Source: M55B112 sp040903745 (GTDB lineage Bacteria; Bacteroidota; Bacteroidia; Bacteroidales; GCA-2748055). From it: DNA of 57,667 bases. Position numbers and translations under genes: made by a program. Positions 34,275 through 42,182 of this stretch are shown piece by piece. The stretch lies in assembly GCA_040903745.1 (NCBI GenBank), contig JBBDUV010000018.1:1-57667 (forward strand), in the 5' to 3' direction. Position 1 is the first letter of the stretch. Each line of letters begins with the position of its first letter. The notes below the pieces were generated by a model. The model was not told the origin of the DNA. It made no database searches and saw only the letters and a program-made list of their open reading frames with translations.

Positions 34275-35545
34275 TCAGGATCAATTTTAAATCGGGCCTG
34301 TTTCTGCTGATGATCTCCACCTTCATCGCTCTCAATGCCCAGCAGCGCTTCCCGAAACCGGAGTTTGAAACCGGTTATGAGCAGCCGGATGTGACCACGC
34401 CCGAGCCGCGTGGTGCAGTGATGGAGTACTTCGATGTGCTGGTTTTGATGGCGGTGCTCTCCCTGGTTACCTGGTTCATCCTTAAAAAACGTTCCCGGAG
34501 AGGGGTGCTCTGGACCACTGTTTTCACCCTGCTCTATTTCGGTTTTTACCGAAACGGTTGCATCTGTCCGATCGGTTCCGTGCAGAACGTCACCCTCGCC
34601 ATCTTCGATCCCACATACAAAATTTCCATAACGGTTTTGCTGTTTTTCCTGCTGCCCCTGATCTTTGCCATCTTCTACGGACGCACCTTCTGTGCAGGCG
34701 CCTGTCCGTTGGGCGCCATTCAGGACCTGGTGATCATTCAGCCCATTTCGGTCTCCAGCTGGGTGCGGAAAACCTTATCGTTCATCCCGCATATCTACCT
34801 CGGACTGGCGGTGCTGTTCGCTGCCACCGGAACCGATTTTATCATCTGCCGGTACGATCCCTTTGTCGGAATCTTCCGGATGGACGGCCCCTATACCATG
34901 ATTATCCTGGGGATCGCCTTTCTGCTGCTGGGGATGTTCTTTGCCCGTCCCTACTGCAGGGTGTTTTGCCCATACGGCGTGCTACTCAGCTGGATGTCGC
35001 GCTTTTCGAAAAAACACCTGACCATCACCCCGGCGGAGTGCATCAACTGTAAACTGTGTTCCAACTCCTGTCCGTTCGATGCCATTGAGGCCCCCTCCGA
35101 TGAGAAGGTGCGGACCGAATCTACAGTGAGGAAATTCCTGAAACAATATGCGATTTTCGGATTGCTGGTGCCGGTATGGGTATTCCTGGGCGGCTACGCG
35201 GTTTCAAGTGCGAATGTAATGCTTTCAAAGGCCCACCCGGATGTCTACCTGTCTGAACTGCTCATCAAACATCCTGAACTGAAAGCGGATGAAGAGAACC
35301 TGGATATCCAGGCGTTCCTCGAATCGGGTGAGTCGATGGACCAGTTGGTGGAGAAGGCCTTCGTTATTAGAACGAAATTTAAAAAGGGTGGATGGTTCCT
35401 GGGTGGGTACCTCGGACTGGTGCTCGGCATCATGATTATGAACCAGTTTATCCTGAGAAGACGAACCGATTACGAACCCCACAAAGGCGACTGCTTCAGC
35501 TGTGGCAGATGCATGGACTACTGTCCGGTAGATAAAAAATTTTAG
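34271..35545 (+). CDS. NapH/NosR-like membrane iron-sulfur protein
   Basis: A 424-residue membrane protein. It has a signal-like N-terminus, then seven predicted helices with NapH/NosR-type cysteine motifs in loops: GCICPIGSVQN, FCAGACPLGAIQD, YCRVFCPYGVLLSW, and ferredoxin motifs CINCKLCSNSCPFDA and CFSCGRCMDYCPVDKKF. NapH/NosR-type proteins carry electrons across the membrane, often from quinol. The helix-embedded CPxG motifs are typical. Following immediately after a Tat polyferredoxin, it is likely the membrane part of a redox conduit. Confidence 0.88.
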   Translation: MIRINFKSGLFLLMISTFIALNAQQRFPKPEFETGYEQPDVTTPEPRGAVMEYFDVLVLMAVLSLVTWFILKKRSRRGVLWTTVFTLLYFGFYRNGCICPIGSVQNVTLAIFDPTYKISITVLLFFLLPLIFAIFYGRTFCAGACPLGAIQDLVIIQPISVSSWVRKTLSFIPHIYLGLAVLFAATGTDFIICRYDPFVGIFRMDGPYTMIILGIAFLLLGMFFARPYCRVFCPYGVLLSWMSRFSKKHLTITPAECINCKLCSNSCPFDAIEAPSDEKVRTESTVRKFLKQYAIFGLLVPVWVFLGGYAVSSANVMLSKAHPDVYLSELLIKHPELKADEENLDIQAFLESGESMDQLVEKAFVIRTKFKKGGWFLGGYLGLVLGIMIMNQFILRRRTDYEPHKGDCFSCGRCMDYCPVDKKF

Positions 35546-35571
35546 GGTATGAGACACCAGGTTACCAGTAG

Positions 35572-35610
35572 TTTTGGCTTCGCCGAGCTCGCAGGTTCGG
35601 TTCTTGTAGC
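35572..35610 (+). repeat. intercistronic element, TTTTGGCTTCGCCG family, copy 1
   Basis: A ~39-bp element 26 bp after the NapH-like stop contains the mini-hairpin GGC-TTC-GCC and the word AGGTTCGGTTC. A related copy lies at 40313-40351, 16 bp after the NuoF-like stop. Both are between genes of the same operon and both follow ferredoxin-bearing genes. Confidence 0.6.
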
Positions 35611-35637
35611 CACTATTTAAATAATGGATTTATTTGT

Positions 35638-37620
35638 ATGAATAGGGAAGAAAAATTAAAACTTGCGAAACAGGGAATGCAGATATCAGGGGTCTTTACC
35701 CTGCTGGTCGCTGCGTTGCTGCTGATCAATTTCGTTCAGCTAAAAAAGTATGAACCACTGGAGAGCGCTACGCTGAACGCACTGGTCGAGCAACTAAACG
35801 AGGATCCTAACAACGAACAGCTCATGGAGGAGATCCGCGATTTTGACCTGCTGGTGCGGAAGGCCTATTTCACCTCGACGTGGCAGGTAAAAACAGGCGT
35901 CTTCCTGCTGCTGTTTGGTGGCATCGTATTCGCTGTATCATTGAAAATATTTACCGATATCCGTCATGCCATCGGTCGGCCCGACCCGGAAGGTGAACCA
36001 TTTCTGCAAGCAAGGAAGGCTTCCTGGAAGTGGCTTCTGATTACCGGGTTGGTGGTATTCGGACTGGCATTTGTCGCTGCCTTTTTCAGCAACAATTACA
36101 TTGATAACTATTTTCCTGATGAGGGCGGTTCGACCGCTATAGCAGCCGCCGATGATGGGATCCAGGTGATTGAGATTACAGACGGAACTGTACCCGCAGG
36201 CGGACAGGGAACTGCTGAAGGCAATCTGGCCGGACTGATGGAAGGTGGTCAGACAGAAAATGGACAGGCAGCGGGCAACGGTCTGGCAACGGGGAGAGGA
36301 CAGACAACAACGGGCGGACAGGGGTCGGGCAGGGATGGATCGCTGGATGCCGGTACAGGTTCAGGTGTTGAAGCTTCCAAAAGTACTGCCGGAGCTGCGG
36401 GGGCGGACTTGGCTGGTCGGACAGAACCGGAACAAGCAGAGAGGGCTGCGGAGAAGCCTTACGGACCCGCAGAGATCAAAAAGCACCACAACACTTTTCG
36501 CGGACCGTGGGGATTGGGGATCGCGTATCATAAAAACATTCCGGTGCAATGGGATGGCGGTGCCGGTACAAACGTAATCTGGAAGGTCGCACTTTCAAAA
36601 CACGGTTACAATTCGCCGGTGATCTGGGGAGACAAAATATTTTTGGCCGGTGCCGATAACAGCGCCCGTATTGTAAGCTGCTTCAACCGGCATACCGGTC
36701 AGCTCCTCTGGGAAAAGTCAGCCGACAACATCCCGGGGTCACCCTCTGTAATGCCCAAGGTAACGGAAGATACCGGCCTGTCTGCCCCCACCATGGCGGT
36801 CGATGGGTACAGGGCATATGCTATATTCGGTACCGGCGATGTGATCGCCTTCGACATGGAGGGTAACCGCGTCTGGGCCCGCAACCTGGGGGTGCCGCAG
36901 AACCATTACGGACACTCATCCTCATTGATGGTCTGGAACAACAAGCTGATTGTGCAATACGATACCGGTCGCGGCGGGCGTATGCTGGCACTGAACGGAC
37001 GTACCGGTGAGACCGTGTGGGATGTTGCGCGTGACAACCATATCTCATGGGCATCGCCGATCCTTATTGAGGTGGATGGTAAGATGCAGGTGGTGACCAA
37101 TACCGATCCGAGTGTGGCCGGTCATGACATTGAAACTGGTGAAGAGATTTGGAAGCTGGATGTGATGATGGGTGAGGTGGGACCATCATGTGCCTACGAC
37201 AACGGACTGGTATTTGCCAACAATGAATATGCAAGCCTGGTGGCGATCAACCCGGAACCAAATGCTGAGGTGGTATGGGAAAGCTACGATTACCTGTCAG
37301 AAGCAGCCAGTCCGGTGGCCCACGACGGACTGCTCTACCTGGCAACCAGCTACGGGGTGTTTGTTTGTTACGACACCAAAACAGGGGAGCAGGTATGGGA
37401 AAAGGATTTTGGTGTAACGCTCTACAGCTCTCCCATGATCGTCGAAGGAAAAATTTACATTATGGGTAACAACGGAGTGATGCATATAATGAAGGCCGAC
37501 AGAACAGGAACAGTAATCAGTGAACCAGAGCTTGGAGAGCCTTCGTATGCCATTCCGGCATTCGCTGAGGGCCGGATCTATATCAGGGGCGATGAGAGTT
37601 TGTATTGTATTGGAAAGTAG
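35638..37620 (+). CDS. membrane-anchored PQQ-like beta-propeller protein 4 with low-complexity linker
   Basis: A 660-residue protein. The first ~150 residues have three hydrophobic helices (GVFTLLVAALLLINFV, TGVFLLLFGGIVFAVSL, LLITGLVVFGLAFVAAFF). A Gly/Thr/Ala/Gln-rich linker from about residue 165 to 275 follows, then a propeller: FNRHTGQLLWEKSADNIPGS, FDMEGNRVWARNLGVPQN and YDTKTGEQVWEKDFGVTL. The membrane part differs from all other copies. It may tether the propeller near the membrane iron-sulfur protein. The linker is probably flexible and shows slippage-like repetition. Confidence 0.85.
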   Translation: MNREEKLKLAKQGMQISGVFTLLVAALLLINFVQLKKYEPLESATLNALVEQLNEDPNNEQLMEEIRDFDLLVRKAYFTSTWQVKTGVFLLLFGGIVFAVSLKIFTDIRHAIGRPDPEGEPFLQARKASWKWLLITGLVVFGLAFVAAFFSNNYIDNYFPDEGGSTAIAAADDGIQVIEITDGTVPAGGQGTAEGNLAGLMEGGQTENGQAAGNGLATGRGQTTTGGQGSGRDGSLDAGTGSGVEASKSTAGAAGADLAGRTEPEQAERAAEKPYGPAEIKKHHNTFRGPWGLGIAYHKNIPVQWDGGAGTNVIWKVALSKHGYNSPVIWGDKIFLAGADNSARIVSCFNRHTGQLLWEKSADNIPGSPSVMPKVTEDTGLSAPTMAVDGYRAYAIFGTGDVIAFDMEGNRVWARNLGVPQNHYGHSSSLMVWNNKLIVQYDTGRGGRMLALNGRTGETVWDVARDNHISWASPILIEVDGKMQVVTNTDPSVAGHDIETGEEIWKLDVMMGEVGPSCAYDNGLVFANNEYASLVAINPEPNAEVVWESYDYLSEAASPVAHDGLLYLATSYGVFVCYDTKTGEQVWEKDFGVTLYSSPMIVEGKIYIMGNNGVMHIMKADRTGTVISEPELGEPSYAIPAFAEGRIYIRGDESLYCIGK

Positions 37621-37959
37621 AACTTGTGAGTGAACAGTTCGGTATTTACGAGTAGTTGAAAAATATAGATTTTGGATTGTATCGGACAGTAGGACAGGTT
37701 CGTTATGGGACAGATTTTGAAGAAGGAGATGAAGCTTGCGGTGGCAGGTCAGAGAGGAAAAGTGCGAATGTTTGATCAGGAATAGAATGATGGGTGAAGA
37801 TAATGGATTAAAATAGGAATAGATTGGTCAAGAATAAATTGATCAAGAATAAATTGATCAAGAATAGATTGATCAGCAATAGATTGATCAGCAATAGATT
37901 GGTCAGGAAAGAATGATGGAGAAAGGGATGGATTATAGTAAGGATTTTCAAGAGAAAGG
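37621..37959. other. intergenic region with tandem repeats
   Basis: No gene is seen in the 339 bases between the propeller 4 stop and the NuoE-F start. The central part is the 15-bp repeat array at 37816-37905; the flanks are A+T-rich with no clear promoter match. Confidence 0.5.
37816..37905. repeat. 15-bp tandem repeat, six copies
   Basis: Six copies of a 15-bp unit (AGAATAAATTGATCA and variants) run from 37816 to 37905. Each includes TGATCA or TGGTCA; 15 bp is one and a half helical turns, so the sites alternate faces of the helix. It lies in the gap before the NuoE-F-like gene. Confidence 0.95.
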
Positions 37960-40296
37960 ATGATAGATTATTTTGAAATAGATCAGATTGTTGACAAGCT
38001 CGGTGGGGAACAGTCATCTGTGATCCCGGTCCTGCAGGCGATCCAGGCGAAATACAACTACCTGCCTGAGGAGGCACTGCGGAGGGTATGTGAAATTTCC
38101 AGTATCACCCCTGCCATGATCACCGGCGTTGCCAGCTTCTATTCTCAGTTCAGGTTCAGTCCGGCCGGTGAGCATATGGTCAAGGTGTGTGTCGGCACCG
38201 CATGTCACGTGAAAGGTGCCGTACAGGTGTACGATTCTATAAAGCGCGAACTAAAAATCGAGCAGGATCAGGATACTTCAGAAAACAGAAAATATACCGT
38301 TGAAAAGGTGAACTGCCTTGGATGCTGCACCCTGGCACCGGTGGTTCAGATCGATAATATCACCTACGGACATGTTGCCTCAGGAAGTGTGGCAGGAGTG
38401 CTGGACGATTTTGAACTGGAGAAGGATGGTGGCAGTAAGCGGCGTTTCAGGAAGGCCTCCGGCGAGGAGATACAGGGCGAGATACGGATCGGACTGGGAT
38501 CCTGCTGTGTAGCCAGCGGAAGCGACGAAATCAGGGATGCAGTGAAAGAGACGATCGAAAGAAACCGTCTGAATGTGAACCTGAAGCATGTCGGCTGTGT
38601 GGGGATGTGTCACCAGGTACCCCTGGTAGAGGTGGTTCCTGTAGATGGCGAAACAGTGCTCTACTCAAAGGTGCAGTCTGTTGATGTGAACCAGATCGTC
38701 CGCAACCATTTCAGACCCACAGGATTTCTGAACAGACTGAAAGACCGGCTGGTGAATGCCGTTGAAAATATCGTGGACGACGGGAACTGGTCAGGTGTGG
38801 AACGCTATTCGCTGGACGTCAGGGAGAAACATGTAGCAGCTTTTCTCGACCGGCAGAAGCCGATTGCTACCGAGTTTCGCGGGGTGATCAACCCGGTCGA
38901 TATACAGGAGTACAAGGAGCGTCAGGGCTTCCTGGCACTGAAGAAGAGCCTGAAGAAGACCCCGGAGCAGGTGGTTGATGAGATAATTGACAGTGGTATC
39001 AGGGGCAGGGGAGGGGCCGGTTTTCCTACAGGAACAAAGTGGCAGGCTGTGGCCAACCAGACGAGTGATAAGAAGTATGTGATCTGCAACGGTGATGAGG
39101 GCGATCCGGGTGCATTTATGGACCGGATGCTGCTTGAGTCGTATCCCTACAGGATCATTGAGGGGGTCCTCATCGCTGGTTATGCCGTGGGTGCCGATGA
39201 GGGGATCATGTATATCCGTGCCGAATACCCGCTGGCGGTAAAAAGGATAGAGGAGGCCATCGATCTTTGCTACGAGCAGGGCTACCTGGGGGAAAATGTT
39301 CTCGATAGCGGCTTCAGCTTTAATCTCAGAATCTACAAGGGCGCCGGCGCTTTCGTCTGCGGCGAGGAGACCGCCCTGCTCGCCTCTATCGAGGGAATGC
39401 GCGGTTTCCCAAGGATGCGTCCGCCGTATCCTGCCGTATCGGGATTATGGAACAAGCCCACGCTGATAAATAATGTGGAGACCCTGGCCAAGATAGCTTA
39501 TATCATGCGTCACAATTCAAATGCGTTCAACAACGTGGGAACGGAGAAATCGCGCGGAACGAAGGTGTTTGCCCTGGCAGGGAAGGTGGCGCGGGGCGGA
39601 CTGATTGAGGTGCCGATGGGGATGACCATCCGTGAGGTGGTGGAGGAGATCGGTGGCGGCGTTGCCGATGGTCGCACCTTCAAGGCGATCCAGATTGGCG
39701 GTCCCTCGGGAGGCTGTATCCCCGCCAGCATGTCGGAGACACCGATCGACTTTGAATCGCTTGCCGAGGTGGGCGCGATGATGGGATCGGGCGGTATGGT
39801 GGTGCTCGACGATACCGACTGCATGGTCGATATGGCCAAATATTTTCTCTCTTTCACGCAGAATGAATCATGCGGCAAGTGCACCTTCTGCCGCATCGGC
39901 ACGAAACGCATGCTGGAGATCCTGGTAAAAATCACCGAAGGAAAGGGTGTGATGAAGGACCTGGAGGACCTGGAGAAGCTGGCAGAGTGGACCACGAAGG
40001 GAAGCCTCTGCGGACTCGGGAAAACGGCACCCAACCCGATCAGGACCACACTGGAATTTTTCCGTGATGAATATGTGGCCCATATCAATGGCACCTGTCC
40101 GACCGGCAAATGCAAGGAGCTTATCCACTATGAGATCACCGACGACTGTATCGGATGTACGCTCTGCGCGCAGGACTGTCCGGTCGATGCGATCCCCTTC
40201 CAACCCCATGAGAAACATGAAATCAACCTGGACCTCTGCATTAAATGCGACGGCTGCCGCCAGATTTGTCCGGAGGATGCTGTTATAAGAATATAG
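37960..40296 (+). CDS. HydC-HydB (NuoE-NuoF) fused NADH-binding flavoprotein
   Basis: A 778-residue fusion. Residues 1-155: NuoE/HydC thioredoxin-like [2Fe-2S] (CVGTACHVKG...NCLGCCTLAP). Residues about 172-250: a second thioredoxin-like ferredoxin domain (GLGSCC...GCVGMC), as at the start of HydB-type subunits. Residues about 290-690: NuoF with GRGGAGFPTGTKW (NADH), GDEGDPGAFMDR, the FMN site and ESCGKCTFCRIGTKRM (a [4Fe-4S] site). The last 50 residues hold two [4Fe-4S] motifs: CIGCTLCAQDCPVDAI and CIKCDGCRQICPEDAV. This domain set is known from electron-bifurcating hydrogenases and related transhydrogenases; normally it is two genes. No hydrogenase subunit is nearby. Confidence 0.92.
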   Translation: MIDYFEIDQIVDKLGGEQSSVIPVLQAIQAKYNYLPEEALRRVCEISSITPAMITGVASFYSQFRFSPAGEHMVKVCVGTACHVKGAVQVYDSIKRELKIEQDQDTSENRKYTVEKVNCLGCCTLAPVVQIDNITYGHVASGSVAGVLDDFELEKDGGSKRRFRKASGEEIQGEIRIGLGSCCVASGSDEIRDAVKETIERNRLNVNLKHVGCVGMCHQVPLVEVVPVDGETVLYSKVQSVDVNQIVRNHFRPTGFLNRLKDRLVNAVENIVDDGNWSGVERYSLDVREKHVAAFLDRQKPIATEFRGVINPVDIQEYKERQGFLALKKSLKKTPEQVVDEIIDSGIRGRGGAGFPTGTKWQAVANQTSDKKYVICNGDEGDPGAFMDRMLLESYPYRIIEGVLIAGYAVGADEGIMYIRAEYPLAVKRIEEAIDLCYEQGYLGENVLDSGFSFNLRIYKGAGAFVCGEETALLASIEGMRGFPRMRPPYPAVSGLWNKPTLINNVETLAKIAYIMRHNSNAFNNVGTEKSRGTKVFALAGKVARGGLIEVPMGMTIREVVEEIGGGVADGRTFKAIQIGGPSGGCIPASMSETPIDFESLAEVGAMMGSGGMVVLDDTDCMVDMAKYFLSFTQNESCGKCTFCRIGTKRMLEILVKITEGKGVMKDLEDLEKLAEWTTKGSLCGLGKTAPNPIRTTLEFFRDEYVAHINGTCPTGKCKELIHYEITDDCIGCTLCAQDCPVDAIPFQPHEKHEINLDLCIKCDGCRQICPEDAVIRI

Positions 40297-40312
40297 AGAG
40301 ATGAGAGATAGC

Positions 40313-40351
40313 TTTTGGCTTCGCCGGGCCAGCAGGCTCGGTTCGGACAAG
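40313..40351 (+). repeat. intercistronic element, TTTTGGCTTCGCCG family, copy 2
   Basis: Located 16 bp after the NuoE-F stop, this ~39-bp element shares TTTTGGCTTCGCCG and GGCTCGGTTCGG with the copy at 35572. A shorter related word, TTTTGGCTTCGCC, occurs at 47916. Confidence 0.6.
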
Positions 40352-40400
40352 CATAACGCAGTAATTGGAGTTTTTTTGCAGGTACTTAATTGAAATTTGT

Positions 40401-41954
40401 ATGCCAAAGATAAAGATTGACAATATAGAGGTAAATGTTCCGGAAGGGGTTTCTGTTTTGGGTGCTGCCCGGATGAAGGGCATCGATATCCCTTCGATCT
40501 GCTACCGCGAAGGCAAACCGCACTTCACCTCCTGCATGATCTGCATGGTGAAGGACAAGAAGACCGGTAAGCTGTTCCCCTCTTGCTCAGTAAAGGCGAT
40601 CGGGGGGATGGATATAATCACACGCGACGAAGAGGTGGAGGAGTCGCGCCGCATGGCCCTCGAACTGCTTCTCAGTGAGCACGTGGGCGATTGCGAAGCG
40701 CCCTGCCAGATCACCTGTCCGGCACACATGGACATCCCCCTCATGAACCGCTTGCTTGCTGAAGGCAAATTCAGCGAAGCGCTCCAGGTGGTGAAGCAGG
40801 ATATTGCCCTCCCGGCGGTATTCGGACGGATCTGTCCCGCCCCCTGTGAAGGGGCCTGCCACAGGAAACAGGTCGACTCGGCCGTCTCAATCTGCCTGCT
40901 CAAGCGGTATGCGGGCGATCATGAACTGGAGGGCGCTACACCCTGGAGGCCCGACAAAGCGCCTGGAACAGGTAAATCTATTGCGATCATTGGCGCTGGT
41001 CCGGCGGGTCTCGCTGCGGCCTATTACCTGCAACTGCGCGGACACCAGTGCGCGATCTACGACCGGCGCAAACTTCCCGGGGGATCGCTTTGGCGCGAGG
41101 TGGAGCAGGGGATTTTGCCTGAGGAGGTTCTGGCGCGTGAAGTAGGAATTATCCGCGATCTGGGCGCACAGTTTCACCAGGAGGTGGAGGTCGGCAGTGG
41201 GCTGTTCGGCACATTATTGGAAGAGCATGATGCCCTGCTGATCGCGGCGGGTGGAGGAGAGAATGGCAGGGGTGACTGGGGACTGGAAGTGGGTGAAAAG
41301 GGGGTTGTGGCTGATAAAACCACCTATACCACCAGCCATGAAAAAGTCTTCGCTGCCGGGAGCGCGGTACGGCCGTCGAAAATGGCGATCAGGCCACTGG
41401 GACAGGGAAAAGAGGCGGCTTTTAGCATCGATCAGTTCCTGAAAGGGGAGGAAATTAAAGGTGAACCGGTGCTCTTCAATTCGCGGTTCGGGAAGTTGTT
41501 GGAGGAGGAGGTGCTGGAGTATATGAAGGAGTCGATACCGGGCGATCGGATTGAGCCGGACGATAAGGCGCTGGGACTTAGCCGGGAGCAGGTGATAGCG
41601 GAGGCGGCGCGGTGCATGCATTGTGACTGCCGTGATCTGACTGATTGTAAGCTGAGGAATCTTTCAGATGAGTACAGGGCCAACCAGAAACACTATTGGT
41701 CGGAGGAGCGCAAGCTGGTTCGCAAACATATTCAGCACGATTTCGTTATTTATGAACCGAACAAGTGCATCAGGTGCGGGATCTGCGTGCATATTACGGA
41801 GGAGCACAAAGAGAAGTATGGAATGAGCTTTATTGGCAGGGGATTTGATGTGGTGATCGGTGTGCCGTTTGGCGAGGCGTTGAGCAGCGGACTGGCTGAG
41901 GTGGCAGAGCAGGTGGTAAAGGAGTGTCCGACAGGCTCATTGTCGAAACGGTGA
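40401..41954 (+). CDS. NuoG/GltD-like iron-sulfur flavoprotein lacking the NAD(P)H domain
   Basis: A 517-residue protein. Residues 1-75: [2Fe-2S] NuoG-type domain (CYREGKPHFTSCMICMV, then CSV). Residues about 90-190: GltD-type 4Fe-4S domain (CEAPCQITCPAHMD, CPAPCEGACHRKQ). Residues about 195-370: FAD domain (AIIGAGPAGLAAAYYLQL, KVFAAGSAV). The NAD(P)H-binding subdomain normally found between the two halves (GGGNxAxD-type motif, about 120 residues) is missing: ALLIAAGG is followed within 33 residues by KVFAAGS. The C-terminus has CMHCDCRDLTDCKL, CIRCGICVHI and KECPTGS. The ATG at 40401 is used, as the TTG at 40365 lacks a domain. It resembles StnC-type transhydrogenase subunits, but would not bind NADPH. 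Confidence 0.85.
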   Translation: MPKIKIDNIEVNVPEGVSVLGAARMKGIDIPSICYREGKPHFTSCMICMVKDKKTGKLFPSCSVKAIGGMDIITRDEEVEESRRMALELLLSEHVGDCEAPCQITCPAHMDIPLMNRLLAEGKFSEALQVVKQDIALPAVFGRICPAPCEGACHRKQVDSAVSICLLKRYAGDHELEGATPWRPDKAPGTGKSIAIIGAGPAGLAAAYYLQLRGHQCAIYDRRKLPGGSLWREVEQGILPEEVLAREVGIIRDLGAQFHQEVEVGSGLFGTLLEEHDALLIAAGGGENGRGDWGLEVGEKGVVADKTTYTTSHEKVFAAGSAVRPSKMAIRPLGQGKEAAFSIDQFLKGEEIKGEPVLFNSRFGKLLEEEVLEYMKESIPGDRIEPDDKALGLSREQVIAEAARCMHCDCRDLTDCKLRNLSDEYRANQKHYWSEERKLVRKHIQHDFVIYEPNKCIRCGICVHITEEHKEKYGMSFIGRGFDVVIGVPFGEALSSGLAEVAEQVVKECPTGSLSKR

Positions 41955-42182
41955 GATAGGGCTGATCGGGCAACCGGAAATGATTTGGGGCGGGGTAAGA
42001 TGAGTTTGGCAATGTAGCTATCGGACTTTCTGGACAGAAAGATTGGGTCGTTGAACGATGCCGGGTTTTCGCGGAGCAACTGATCCGGAATAAGAAAATT
42101 ATGCCTGGTAGGGTATTTGATTCAAAGAGTAGTAGAGAGAACCGGTAGATTATAAATTTTCAGAGATCAGAGTTTTTGAAGA

